64,000 bases of DNA from Nansenia antarctica (lineage: Eukaryota; Chordata; Actinopteri; Argentiniformes; Microstomatidae). The position numbers and the translations under genes are program-made. Where the stretch lies: the NCBI GenBank assembly GCA_963989245.1, contig OZ022340.1:35699002-35763001 (forward strand), given 5' to 3'. The notes under the pieces were generated by a model. It searched no databases, was not told where the DNA came from, and saw only the letters and a program-made list of their open reading frames with translations. This document shows positions 51,876-62,306 of the stretch, piece by piece; the first letter of the stretch is position 1; every line of letters begins with the position of its first letter.

Positions 51876-52602
51876 ATGTTTTCATCAACAAGCCATGGTA
51901 AAACCCGTGCAAGAATGCATTTCATGAACACCTTATAAATGGTAGGAAGAAGTGAAATGTCTCTCCAGGTTGATGGATTGTCCGGGATATTGTCCTTTTT
52001 GGGTATTCTATGAACAAGAGCACCTTTCCATGAGTCGGGCACTCTTTTATTTTCCATAAGGTATTAAAGATAGATGTTAATACATCAGGCTGCGTAGCTT
52101 TGAGAGACTCATAAGAGACATCATCCATGCCACTGGATTTATTGTTGGGGAGATTGCACAGCACAGTCTCCACCTCAGCGTGCGTAAAATGCGCAGTGTC
52201 TGGGAGACAGGCCGGCTCCGTGTTGGGTACAGTATTGTGCCATGGTGGTGGTGGGAGTGCGTTGTCAATTGGCTTCTCTCCCCGACACTTTCGCTGATAG
52301 TGTAAATGCACTTGCTCGCAATTACTGGGGCACGGGGGAGGGGCGGGGAATTCACTGTTGTTAAGAATAATCTGAATGGCCTTAGCTCGCTTACACTGCC
52401 AGAGATAGGAAAGTTTGTTTCGGCTCACCTTCCTCGTCCGTTGGTTGCCTCCCACCGGTGTTAATGACGGCTGCACTGTCTCTCGGAGGAACCGCAGTTG
52501 CGATTGGATCCAGGGGTTTAACAGCGCCGGTGTTAATGCGTCAGGGAGTAGTTCTTTCAGCGGAAACTTTTTCAGAACCCGTGCGACATATTTCAGGAGG
52601 GG
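51840..52602 (-). pseudogene. LINE-D, region before and including the first RT motifs
   Basis: On the minus strand: KYVARVLKKFPLKELLPDAL, LTPVGGNQRTRKVSRNKLSY, NNKSSGMDDVSYESLKATQP, then shifted frames VPDSWKGALVHRIPKKDN and TWRDISLLPTIYKVFMKCIL. These are RT motifs 0-2. The frame is open across the hAT insertion at 52,603 when that is removed. RT motifs 3-7 with the catalytic aspartates are missing. Confidence 0.7.
52595..52602. other. hAT target duplication (partner 54,165-54,172)
   Basis: AGGAGGGG on both sides of the element at 52,603-54,164, 8 bp, exact. Confidence 0.9.
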
Positions 52603-54164
52603 CAGTGGTGTAGTCTAGTTTTTTCTAGTGGGTATACTGTGATTTTGCCCTCCCAGTCAGAGCGACACCTGTCCCGTAGCGACACCCCATACGCACCACC
52701 ACACTCACTTATGCATACAGTATGCATCTACACCAGTGTTTGCTGCCTTGGGGGGGGGGGGGGGGGGGGGTGGCATGGACTGTACTTGTACATCAAGCTG
52801 CCTCACGCTACAGAAACAGGAGATAGGCTCCTGCCCCCTAAGGGCCGTTAGGCTCGAGAACCATCGGTTCTCAAGGCTACTTACGTGGTCTTGACTACAT
52901 GTCCACTTTCTCACCTGGTTCTTGCTCTCTCTCTCTCTGGTGTGCCGACACCATCCTGCTCTCTCTCCTTCTCTCCCTCTCTATCCTCCTCTCTCCCTCT
53001 TTTGCTGTCACCCAAAAGGCAAATATAACAACCAGAGTATTTATAATTTAATAAGAGGTATACATTGAATTCATATAAAATCATAACATCATTCTAATTG
53101 AATATTGGGTTGCTGTGGGCAATAGAGTCAGATACTGTCTTTAATTACTCTCTCACCTGTAAGAAAATCGTATGTCCAACTACAAAAAACAGACATTTCC
53201 AATGAGTGAGGGTTTGTTCCAATGCTTCAATCCACTGTCCATGTACTGTAAATATGCCATTATGGTATTACCATAAAGCCCAATTCTAGCAGAATAAGAA
53301 AGATTGTATATCTACTTTAAGTAAAATAATAAAGTGCCTCCAGTTAGCTCTTTAGCTGGCATGTGTGCAGCAGACTAGCTCATCTAATCACCTCTGAGCT
53401 AGCTAGCTAGCTTGCTAGTTCTTTGACACTATTATTCACACCATGAAACTATAATCAGACACTTGAATGAATGAATGAATGAATGAATTAATGAATGAAT
53501 GAATGAATCGTCTTTATTGTCATTGCTACAGTACAGGTACCAAACAACGAAATTTAGGAGGGGTGGCTCCCCTGGTGTTAGGAAAGGGGAAAAAACACTT
53601 TTAAAAAAATCACAAGAAGGGAAGGAGCTGGTTTACATAAATAAAGGCTATGTACACTATCCACTATACTATACTGTACAGATAGACGACTAGGGTTGTC
53701 ATATTGCACAATAGTGTTATTGCACATTTATTTAAAGTGTCGCAGTTTGCAGGCTTGAAATGTACATATTTGTGCCTCAGCACTACACCTGATTTTTTCA
53801 GTCCAGCTGGCTGGCGAAATGAGGGAGTGCTTCGCCAACCAATCAGGTAGCGGTATTGCCCTGCCTCCCCCTACCATCCTAGGTTTCGCAAATTCGCGGC
53901 CCGCCCACCCCAAGGCTCTGTAGGGGAAATACTGAGACTAGCATTCTGAACGACTGGTTATGTGATAACAAACATGTCAGAAAGTTCGAAGTAAGTGCTT
54001 CGTAACACAGGTCTACGGGGTGAATTTTATGAATGAAAGTGAAAGTTCTGTCACAAAACGCCGTTACGTATCCTCGCGCATTTTCTAGTGGGTATACGCA
54101 AATCCTTGGCCTTTCCTAGTGGGTATACGGCGTAGTCCTGCGTATCACGTAGACTACACCACTG
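52603..54164. mobile_element. hAT element, non-autonomous, with exact 8-bp duplication
   Basis: The left end is CAGTGGTGTAGTCTAG. The right end, reverse complemented, is CAGTGGTGTAGTCTACG. TCTAGTGGGTATAC occurs near both ends. It contains a G run (52,750-52,771), CT-rich DNA and LINE-A copy 3. No transposase frame. Inserted in LINE-D coding sequence. Confidence 0.9.
53463..53808 (-). mobile_element. LINE-A 3' UTR copy 3
   Basis: Same 3' UTR as 27,122-27,517, with a longer (TTCA)n tail (TGAA on the plus strand, 53,463-53,508). 5'-truncated near TTTTTTCAGTCCAGC. Nested in the hAT element. Confidence 0.85.
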
Positions 54165-54553
54165 AGGAGGGGGAAGCCGAGCGGGTGTCCACAGTGGTTC
54201 TCAGGTGTAAATACGCCGTTCCTGAAGAATATTCCATTCAAGAGGGAAATGAGACGGAGCCAGCTTCTCGGATCTCCCGATGAAACGTAGGTGTCAGCAT
54301 GGCGGCTCCGGTCTGCCAAACTGCTCCGGTAAGCTCTCTCCTGGACTTGAAAGTCCGACCACTGTTGCTCGTTCAGGGGCTGCACCCAGTCAGAAAAGTC
54401 CTCTCGAGTCTCCCTGCCCAACAGGTGTTCTGGGGTTGGGTCGTAGGGACACCATTGCTGGCGGTAGACTCTTCCACTTTGGAGTGCTTGTTTGAAGGCA
54501 ACTTTGATTGTTGAAACCAGACACATTGTCCAAACTAATCGCCACAATATCAT
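54165..54553 (-). pseudogene. LINE-D, N-terminal part of the ORF
   Basis: The minus frame from 54,553: TIKVAFKQALQSGRVYRQQW, EHLLGRETREDFSDWVQPLN, GDPRSWLRLISLLNGIFFRN, ending GHPLGFPLL where the hAT element intervenes; it continues in frame as KYVARVLKKF after it. I see no zinc finger here. The true start is likely lost further right, where C-rich microsatellites begin. Confidence 0.55.
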
Positions 54554-54769
54554 TCTGCATATTACTGCATTTACGGCGGCAGTTACGACGGGTGTGCGCT
54601 TAGATGTTTAGAATGGTGCGCTCCGGCAGAGGAGCTACGTCCGCACACGTCCGCACACGCTCACACACACAGACACACACACTGCAGCTGAGTTTGAAAG
54701 GTCAAAGGTCGTCTTGGGATTCCCCGTGAAGCCGGAGTGGCTGTCTGAGTCATCTCCCACACAGCCTGC

Positions 54770-55187
54770 CCCCCCCCCCACACACACAGCCTGCCCCCCC
54801 CCCCCCCGCACACACACAGCCTGCACCCCCCCCACACACACACAGCCTGCTCCACCCCCCCACACACACACAGCCCCCACCCCCCGCATACACACAGCCT
54901 GCCCCCCCCCACACAGCCCCCCCCCGCACACACACAGCCTGCCCCCCCCACACACACACAGCCTGCCCCCCCCTGCACACATACAGCCTGCCCCCCCACA
55001 CACACACACAGCCCCCCCCCCGCACACACACAGCCTGCCCCCCCACACACACAGCCAGCCCCCCCCTGCACACCCCCCCCCCCCAGAGACAGAGAGAGAC
55101 AGAGAGAGAGAGAGAGCTAGACAGAGAGAGAGACAGAGAGAGACAAAGAGAGAGAGAGAGAGAGTGAGACAGAGAGAGAGAGAGAGG

Positions 55188-55247
<60 letters not shown>

Positions 55248-55330
55248 GAGCTAGAGACAGAGAGATAGAGAGAGAGAGAGACAGAGTGAGACAGAGAGAG
55301 AGAGAGCTAACTATTTAGAGTAGAGAAACT
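54770..55330. repeat. C-run/CA minisatellite and (GA)n microsatellite
   Basis: Units of about 30 bp (ACACACACAGCCTGCCCCCC) to 55,083, then GA to about 55,308. Proline/glycine-rich frames through it are artefacts. 55,331-55,739 is mixed sequence without a recognised feature. Confidence 0.95.
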
Positions 55331-55739
55331 GTACAGAGGATGAGGAGGTCTTAGGAGGGACAGTTATGATACAGTTATGGTAGTATTTAGATAATATAAT
55401 TGTTAACCCACACTGGGATGTTATGTCCTGATTTAACCTTATCTAGAGTGATTGAGATCCAAATCCCTTTCACTGCACCTTGGACAAGGAGCTGGCAGAG
55501 AGCCGTGCCTGACCAAACCCTGGCCCGTCCCATGATGGCATGGGCCTGAGCGTTCCCGCCGTGGGTGAGGGGGGCTGGGAAGGTGTGGGAGGGTGAGGGG
55601 AGGGTGAGGGGTAATTATCCGTGTCAGGAATAACCCGTCCCTAACCATGCCAAGCCCTGACTCACAGCCCTGGACCACATTATAGTGAAAAGGACCAAAA
55701 TAAGTGTGAGGGTCATCAGTTAGCTCAGCTCTGACTGGG

Positions 55740-56138
55740 ATAGACAGCTGTCTGTTAGCTCTTACTCTGCCTGTTAGCTGTCAGTTAGATGTTAGCTCCT
55801 ACTCTGTCTGTTAGCTCCTACTGTCTGTTAGCTGTCTGTTAGCTCCTACTCTGTCTGTTAGCTGTCTGTTAGCTGTTAGCTGCTTGGTAGCTGTCTGTTA
55901 GCTCTTACTCTGCCTGTTAGCTGTTCGCTGTCTGTTAGCTCTTACTCTGTCTGTTAGCTGTTAGCTGTCTGTTAGCTCTTACTCTGCCTGTTAGCTGCCT
56001 GTAAGCTGTCTTTTAGCTCTTACTCTGTCTGTTAGCTGTTAGCTCTTACTCTGCCTGTTAGCTGTTAGCTGTCTGTTAGCTCTTACTCTGCCTATTAGCT
56101 CTTACTCTGCCTGTTAGCTGTCAGCTGTTAGCTGCCCC
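55740..56138. repeat. TTAGCTG(TCTG) minisatellite, part 1
   Basis: Irregular units of CTGTCTGTTAGCTCTTACTC and TTAGCTG. Parts 2 and 3 are at 60,873-60,967 and 62,307-62,396. The array was one block before two insertions. Confidence 0.9.
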
Positions 56139-56727
56139 CGGTTTGGATGACCTGTCCCCGGCAACAAACTGTCCCCGGAAAAGTCCCCGTTTCAAGTTTT
56201 TTTTTTTTAAATCTTTGTTACAATAAGTGTGTTTGTAAAGTGAGAATAATGAGGAGTTTACTTTTTTTCCATGATGAATATGCTCATTTACAATTGACAC
56301 TTTAACAGCATCTTCTGTTTTAAGAAAAAGTTATGGAAACAACATAATAATACCCTGATTTATTTGTGTGGATTACTGGTCTATTTTACTTTACATATAA
56401 AATGAGTTGATTTTGCATTAGTCTTTTCATTGTTTAAATTATATTATAATATTATACAAGTAACAGGGCTGACAGCTCAGTAGGGGTTTGTCATACCATT
56501 AATATTTAACACCTATGCTCTGTGCTGCAGTCCTGGAATTGGAATAGTTCAATCTAATCAGACTAGTGGAGAAGAGCTTATGGGGTGCCCTGGTGGCTAT
56601 TATTATTAATAAGATAATACAATGAAATATATGCAGTGGGTGTATAAAGTTGTTTTAAATTATTAATAAAAATACAATACAATATACAGAATTTTGACAA
56701 CATCATTAGTCTTATGTTAGGCTTAAA

Positions 56728-56817
56728 CTGTGTACATACATCTACTGATGCCTCTGGACACATCTTCAGTGATGTTCCTGGAATCATCGGGCGTTTCGGG
56801 TCTTTCAACATCATACA
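56728..56817 (-). repeat. LINE-E terminal direct repeat, 3' copy
   Basis: 90 bp, plus strand CTGTGTACATACATCTACTG ... TTTCAACATCATACA. Identical at all 90 positions to 60,361-60,450. Confidence 0.95.
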
Positions 56818-56877
56818 CCCTCCTCCAGGTGACCCAGCCGGGGCTGATCAGACCCCAGCTTGTGTCCAGATGGCTAA

Positions 56878-59800
56878 CTAACTACCATGACTCCATGGCT
56901 CTCCTCTTTTGAGCCACAGCCATATAGAGGCTCTCTCTGCCGCATTGGTGGTACTGCGGATGGCTCTCCTCTTTCTCTCTCCATCGATGCCCAAACTGCT
57001 GAAGGCTCTGGCCAAGGAACGGGCTGCAAATCCTCTGCAACCAACCTCTACTGGGAAACACCTCGCTCTCCAACCAGCCTGCTGGCAGTCACTGACCAGT
57101 CCCGCGTACTTGGAGAGCTTCCTCTCAAAGGCTTCTTCCAAGCGGTCTTCCCACGGGACTGTCAGTTCCAGCAGCACTGCTTGCCTGGTGGACTCAGACA
57201 AGAGAACAATGTCTGGTCGCAGGGTGGTGACTACAATGTGGCTGGGGAACTTCAGCTGATGTTCAAGGTCAACCAACAGCTGCCAGTCTCTTGCAGAGGT
57301 CAAGATGCCTGCAGATGTTTTCCTGGCAGGGGTTGGCTGCTCCCCAGCTCTGACAAAGGCGATGGTTTTCTTGGAGGGTCGGAACTGCTTTGCCCACACA
57401 AGTCCGGCGCTGATGGCTTCAGCAATGGTCTTCAGGACTTGGTCATGCCTCCACCTGTACCGTCCATCTCCAAGGGCCCTTGTACAGCAGCTGAGGATGT
57501 GTTCCAGGGTTCCTCGCTTGGAACACAGTTGGCATGCTGGTGTCTCTGCTATGCCCCATGTGTGCAGATTTGACGGGCTTGGAAGCACATCATAGACTGC
57601 CTGGATGAGGAATTTGATGCGGTGAGGCTCGGCTTTCCAAAGCTCAGCCCAGGTCACCTTCCTCTCAATTGCATTCTCCCATCTCGTCCAAGCTCCCTGT
57701 TGCTTCATTCCCACTGCCTTGCAGGTTCTTGTCTCCTCCACTGCTGCTCTCACCTCCTCCTGAACAAGGCGGCGCTTTTCCTTCCCCCTGGTGTTCATTT
57801 GGGGAGTTGGAAAGGATCCAAGCCCAGCTCGACCTCGTGTGACCACTCCCACCAAGCTCCTGTGACGCAGCCTCGCCTCTGCCTCTTGAACAGCTTCCTC
57901 TGCCCTCCACTTCCTGCCAGTCCTCACTTGGATCCCTGCATTAGCCACCTTCGGATCACTTGAGTCCCTGTACTGAACCACTTCTCTGGCTCTTGTCACC
58001 TTGAATTCCTCCTCCAAGGATTTGAAGGGCAGTTGCAGTTTGTTGGTGTTCCCATAGAGTGCGGTGCTGCTCAAACTCCTTGGTAATCCAAGCCATCTCC
58101 GGAGGTGGTTGCTGATGACCCTCCTCTCTAAGGTCTCCACTGTTGAGATAGGGACCGCATAGACAAGGAGGGGCCGGCGGATCCTGGGAAGAATGCCATG
58201 TTGGTAAACCCAGGCTTTAAACTTCCCGGGTAGGCCTGACTTGTCCACGGATTTCAGCCAGCCATCCAACTCAGTGCAGGTCGACTGGATGGATATTGTG
58301 TCTCTCAGAGAGCAGTCAAAAACCTTGCCCAAGCTCTTGACTGGCTTCTCTGTGATAGTTGGGATGGCTGTGCCTGTGATGGTAAACCAGAACTTGTCCT
58401 CCACTTTCCCTTTCCTCAGCACCATCGATCTTGATTTGGCGGGTTTGAAACGCATCCGGGCCCACTCCACTAGCTTTTCGAGTCCCTTCAGAATCCACCG
58501 GCAGCCTGGGACTGATTCTGTCGTGACTGTGAGGTCATCCATGAATGCCCTGATGGGTGGTTGCCATTGTCCGGAATTTGTTCGGGGCCCTCTGCACTCT
58601 GGCTCAGCAGACTTGGTGAGCATGTTCATGGCTAGGGAGAACAGTGTCACAGAGATAGTGCACCCTGTGATGATACCGATCTCCACCTTGTGCCAACTGG
58701 ATGTTATTGCTCCTGAAGAGACCCTCATCCTGAAGTTGCTGTAGTAATCAGCGATGAGGTCTCTACACCTGCTGGGGACATGATGCTTCGTCAAGGTGAA
58801 CTGAACCAGCTTGTGTGGAATGGAGCCGAATATATTTGCCAGGTCAAGCCACAACACTGACAGGTTGCCTTTGTTCTCTCGGGCCTCCCGAATGAGCTGT
58901 GTCACCACGCCGGTATGCTCCAGACAACCTGGCATTCCTGACACACCGCCCTTCTGGACGGATGTATCGATGTAGGTGTTCTTTGCCAGGTAGGTACACA
59001 GCCGTCTGGAAACAGTGCTGAAGAAAACCTTTGCCTCAACACACAGCAGGGAGATGATGCGGAACTGGTCTAGCTGAGTGGAGTTTTCCTCCTTCGGGTT
59101 CCAAACCCCTTCAGCCACTCTCCATTGTTCAGGTATCCTCCCCCTTCTCCAGAAGACTCGCAGGATTTTCCACAGACGCAGCAGGAGTTTGGGACAGTTC
59201 TTGTACACTTTGTATGAAGTGCCACTCGGTCCTGGAGCAGAGCTTGCCCTTGCTTTGCGGACAACCTCCCTGACTTCCTTCAGCTGCAGCTCCGACATGT
59301 CGAATTGCTCTTCCGGTTCAGGGGGGTCTATGAGGATGTTGCACTCTCCCAACTCCTGCTCTCTTGCGGGATCGCTGTACGTCTGCTTCAGATGATCGTC
59401 TATCTCTTCCTGCGAGGAGGCCAGTTTGCCACTGCGCTTCTGCCCGAGCAAATCCTTCATGAACTTGAAGGGGTTGGCTATGAATGCAGCACGTTTACGT
59501 GCCCTCTCACGCCGCCGCCTCCGATGCCCCTCAGCCCGGCGGAGAATCCTGATGTTTTTCCGTAGGATGCACATTAGCTGGGCCAGGCCAGTGCGTTCCT
59601 CCTCTCCTGCCACCTTGTACTGGGACTTCAGCGCTTTCATCTCCTGCCTGATGTTATGGATCTTTGCAGCTCTTTGGTTCTTTACGTAAGATGTTCCGGA
59701 GCTTTTCTTCTCCTCCACGCCGAACCGTTCAGCTGCAATGCTGACAATGATTGTTGTCATCGCCTGTAGCTTCCTGTCAGCCTCGCCCTTCACCGTTACC

Positions 59801-60192
59801 TCCAGAATTTGGTCGACATCGTCATCGAACTGCTTCCACAGTGAAGTCATGCTAGCTGCTGGCCATTTGATCCGCCTCCGGTCGGACTTGATGCTCGAGG
59901 GGTTAGACTGCAACACTTGGAGGTTCTGGGCACTATGGGGTGACTCCGGGCCTGGCACCTCCTGCGTCTCACCAGGTTGAACACCTGTGCGTTGTGTTGC
60001 TTCTACTCCTAACGGGCATTTCATCCTCGCTCGGTGGATCTTTAAGCCATGGATGTTCTTGCAGATTTTACACTGCTTGCTCATAGTCGTTTGTCCATTA
60101 TCTAAGTCTGTTGCCGTTGTGTCCGTCCGACTGGGGTGCTCATCCTCCCCCCCTCTCGGGCACCCCTGGGGGTATTTTTCCATTAAGTTCAT
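56878..60192 (-). CDS. LINE-E ORF: zinc finger, reverse transcriptase, restriction-like endonuclease (1,104 aa)
   Basis: An uninterrupted frame. N-terminal zinc finger C41-C44-H53-C59 (CKICKNIHGLKIHRARMKC). A basic region near 215-240 (EGHRRRRRERARKRAAF). RT: SSAPGPSGTSYKVYKNCPKL, RIISLLCVEAKVFFSTVSRR, KGGVSGMPGC, VLWLDLANIFGSIPH, IGIITGCTISVTLFSLAMNM, and catalytic FMDDLTVTT with D552/D553. CCHC knuckle C887-C890-H898-C903. Restriction-like endonuclease LRPDIVLLSES...LLELTVPWED with D994 and E1009. The order is that of R2/R4/NeSL/HERO-type LINEs. RT motifs are atypical (GCTIS, FMDD), as in HERO/NeSL relatives, so I leave the clade open. The ATG at 60,192 follows an in-frame stop nine codons upstream and overlaps the upstream ORF's stop. 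The nearest relative here, LINE-D, is wrecked; this copy may still be active. Confidence 0.9.
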   Translation of the reverse strand: MNLMEKYPQGCPRGGEDEHPSRTDTTATDLDNGQTTMSKQCKICKNIHGLKIHRARMKCPLGVEATQRTGVQPGETQEVPGPESPHSAQNLQVLQSNPSSIKSDRRRIKWPAASMTSLWKQFDDDVDQILEVTVKGEADRKLQAMTTIIVSIAAERFGVEEKKSSGTSYVKNQRAAKIHNIRQEMKALKSQYKVAGEEERTGLAQLMCILRKNIRILRRAEGHRRRRRERARKRAAFIANPFKFMKDLLGQKRSGKLASSQEEIDDHLKQTYSDPAREQELGECNILIDPPEPEEQFDMSELQLKEVREVVRKARASSAPGPSGTSYKVYKNCPKLLLRLWKILRVFWRRGRIPEQWRVAEGVWNPKEENSTQLDQFRIISLLCVEAKVFFSTVSRRLCTYLAKNTYIDTSVQKGGVSGMPGCLEHTGVVTQLIREARENKGNLSVLWLDLANIFGSIPHKLVQFTLTKHHVPSRCRDLIADYYSNFRMRVSSGAITSSWHKVEIGIITGCTISVTLFSLAMNMLTKSAEPECRGPRTNSGQWQPPIRAFMDDLTVTTESVPGCRWILKGLEKLVEWARMRFKPAKSRSMVLRKGKVEDKFWFTITGTAIPTITEKPVKSLGKVFDCSLRDTISIQSTCTELDGWLKSVDKSGLPGKFKAWVYQHGILPRIRRPLLVYAVPISTVETLERRVISNHLRRWLGLPRSLSSTALYGNTNKLQLPFKSLEEEFKVTRAREVVQYRDSSDPKVANAGIQVRTGRKWRAEEAVQEAEARLRHRSLVGVVTRGRAGLGSFPTPQMNTRGKEKRRLVQEEVRAAVEETRTCKAVGMKQQGAWTRWENAIERKVTWAELWKAEPHRIKFLIQAVYDVLPSPSNLHTWGIAETPACQLCSKRGTLEHILSCCTRALGDGRYRWRHDQVLKTIAEAISAGLVWAKQFRPSKKTIAFVRAGEQPTPARKTSAGILTSARDWQLLVDLEHQLKFPSHIVVTTLRPDIVLLSESTRQAVLLELTVPWEDRLEEAFERKLSKYAGLVSDCQQAGWRARCFPVEVGCRGFAARSLARAFSSLGIDGERKRRAIRSTTNAAERASIWLWLKRGEPWSHGS

Positions 60193-60374
60193 CGTAGCTT
60201 TTTTGGGGTCCTCCTCTCAGAGGACACAGATTGGGTTGCCAGCCCGTTCTGCCCCCGGTCGCCGTCTCTCCGAGCTATCACTGACTCTCCAGTAGTCACC
60301 ACACTCTTCATGGTTGTCATCCAGTCTTTCCTGGCTGTCACTGATGACTCAGGGGGTTCGCTGTGTACATACAT
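60189..60374 (-). CDS. LINE-E small upstream ORF (61 aa)
   Basis: Starts ATG TAT GTA CAC inside the 5' terminal repeat (just after an in-frame TAG) and reads MYVHSEPPESSVTARKDWMT, then SVSSERRTPKKLR, ending TGA at 60,189. Its stop overlaps the main ORF's start as ATGA, an arrangement suited to termination-reinitiation. The protein is hydrophilic, Ser/Arg-rich, with no known domain. It may be only a leader for coupling. Confidence 0.55.
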   Translation of the reverse strand: MYVHSEPPESSVTARKDWMTTMKSVVTTGESVIARRDGDRGQNGLATQSVSSERRTPKKLR

Positions 60375-60450
60375 CTACTGATGCCTCTGGACACATCTTC
60401 AGTGATGTTCCTGGAATCATCGGGCGTTTCGGGTCTTTCAACATCATACA
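60361..60450 (-). repeat. LINE-E terminal direct repeat, 5' copy
   Basis: Identical to 56,728-56,817. Contains the ATG of the small ORF at its inner edge. Confidence 0.95.
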
Positions 60451-60872
60451 ACATTATGTTAGGCTTAAAGTATGAGTAGGGTAGTGGAGATAAAAATGGG
60501 CATAAAAAGCACAATAGTGTGTACAAATTCACCAGAATGCAGGAAATTAAGTGTTAAATCCTCTTTTTTTCTGGGGGAGGACCCCCAGACCCCCCGCTTG
60601 GTTGATGGTTGGCTCGTCAACCTGAACAGTTCTAAGAATTACTTTTAATACCACTTACAGTACACTGACACTAATGTTGAGAGGCACATTCCAGTTGTTA
60701 CACTTGAGTATTCTCGCTTGAATGTGTATACATTGGTCAAAATAAGGTCAAAATAAATGAAACAGCAATTGTCCCCGTTTCTGTATTTCATCATGATAAA
60801 ATGTATACATTTTTCCTAAAAAGTTGGAAATGTCCCCAGATTGCATCTGAGAAATCTGGTCACCTTACTGTT

Positions 60873-60967
60873 AGCTGTCAGTTAGCTGTTAGCTGTTAGC
60901 TGTCAGTTAGCTGTTAGCTGTCTGTTAGCTGTTAGCTGTCAGTTAGCTGTTAGCTGTTAGCTGTCAG
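60873..60967. repeat. TTAGCTG minisatellite, part 2 (part 3 at 62,307-62,396)
   Basis: GTTAGCTGTCAGTTAGCT units between the two inserted elements. Part 3 resumes after the hAT element at 62,307. Confidence 0.9.
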
Positions 60968-61652
60968 CAGTGGCGCCGGCAGCCGGAATCCTGTACGCAC
61001 TGTGCGTACAATTTTTTTTAACGTTTTTTTTTTTTTCTGTAATAAACGCGCTTAACGCAACTCTTTCACGTTGCGTTCAGCCAATCACTCAACCCGTTAG
61101 TTTGAAACATTACATAAAGGCCAATGATTGGTGTTTACGTCACTGTCACTACTGTAAATACATTTGATTTGATTTGACATGTCACTGACTCATTTGATCT
61201 TGATTTCTGGCGCTCAAATCATTTTCATTCAACTAGCTGCCTAAGTTAGTGTCTAGTATAGGGTGACCAGATGTCACTGCACAGCATTTTCACGACTTTT
61301 GGTGCGTCCCGCAAATTGGGACGATGTCCCGCATATTTCATTTTGATTGCCTAAAACGCTTTTCTAAAATTAGATTCATCCAATGGCTGTGGAGAAAGCA
61401 GGGAAGGCTATCATCGCGGGGGCCAGTGTCCATCTAAGCGCCGCAACCAAGCGCCGGGGTTGCCAGCGATTTTACGTGTTCAGTTATGATGTTAATTATT
61501 GTTGGTTATGAATCAAAGAACAGTTATTGAGTTTAAGACGATTTAATCCAAGTTACATACATACATACATGTCTGTTCTCCGCTGGCCTGGGCTGGAAAG
61601 AGAAAGCTCTCTCCCTCCCCTGCCCGTTTTGTTCAAGAGGGGAGGGGCCAGA

Positions 61653-61718
<66 letters not shown>

Positions 61719-62306
61719 CAAGGGTCCAACCCCCAGAGGTCTCTGATAGCTGGTCCAGGGGCCAGGGGAGAGACATCTGTTAATGATCAGTGTGTGTGTG
61801 TGTGTGTGTGTGTTTGCCCAACCCCTCATGAAGGCCAGAGTGTGTGTGTGTGTGTTTGCCCAACCCCTCATGAAGGCCAGAGTGTGTGTGTGTGTGTGTT
61901 TAAAATATACTACATATTCATACATAGATCATACATACTACATAGATCTTTGGGTCTCACCCTGGTTCATCACAATATGCAAATACAGTCACAGGCCATA
62001 GCCTATCACACTATCTAGATGGTCATGAGGGCCGTCCCCGGCCCCTATCATACTATCTATGCATGTGTGTGTGTTTAAGTAGAAATATACGACAGTTGCA
62101 GCAGAGAAAATACATTTTTGGAAGATGTTGTCTTACATGTGTCAACATACATGTCCATATGTATTATAGTTAATGTTTGTGTTGCTGCGCTCTGTGTAGA
62201 GCGTGTTATAGGTGATACAACCATCCAACCTATATTGTAGGTTAGTCTGCAAAGTTTTGCTACGTTTCTGTGCGTACTATGAAATCTAATCCTGCCGGCG
62301 CCACTG
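60968..62306. mobile_element. hAT element, non-autonomous, 8-bp duplication
   Basis: The left end is CAGTGGCGCCGGCAGCCGG. The right end, reverse complemented, is CAGTGGCGCCGGCAGGATT. GCTGTCAG flanks both sides (60,960-60,967 and 62,307-62,314). This lies in a repeat of similar words, so the duplication is consistent but weaker evidence than elsewhere. Inside is a GGTGACCAGATGTC word at 61,263 (end of another repeat) and GT arrays at 61,655-61,718, 61,788-61,812 and 61,882-61,898. No transposase. Confidence 0.85.
61655..61718. repeat. (GT)n microsatellite
   Basis: Followed by two tandem ~50-bp units GTTTGCCCAACCCCTCATGA, AGGCCAGAGTGTG with further GT runs to 61,898. Confidence 0.9.

Larger units (their letters stand above)
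56728..60453 (-). mobile_element. Intact RLE-class LINE (LINE-E) with 90-bp terminal direct repeats
   Basis: Minus orientation. TTATGTTAGGCTTAAA lies immediately left (56,712-56,727) and immediately right (60,454-60,469): a 16-bp target duplication. Just inside lie identical 90-bp direct repeats (56,728-56,817 and 60,361-60,450), with three extra bases (ACA) on the 5' side. Between them are a 61-aa ORF, the 1,104-aa ORF and 60 bp of 3' sequence. No poly(A) tail is seen. Confidence 0.85.
56139..60872. mobile_element. Old element in the minisatellite, carrying the intact RLE LINE
   Basis: The left edge GGATGACCTGTCCCCGG and the right edge, reverse complemented, AAGGTGACCAGATTTC are loosely inverted, and GTCCCC words recur near both ends, as in the GGGTGACCAGA family of vertebrate repeats. 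Excluding the LINE it is about 1 kb, AT-rich, with no ORF. Limits are approximate. Confidence 0.35.

Noticed and set aside
56887..59980. Plus-strand ORFs up to 228 codons opposite LINE-E
   Set aside because: Antisense shadows of the 1,104-codon frame.
60361..60450. Hammerhead or HDV-like ribozyme in the 90-bp terminal repeat
   Set aside because: A CGAAAC word exists, but no CTGATGA core was found on the same strand and I could not build a convincing fold by eye. Structure prediction would decide.
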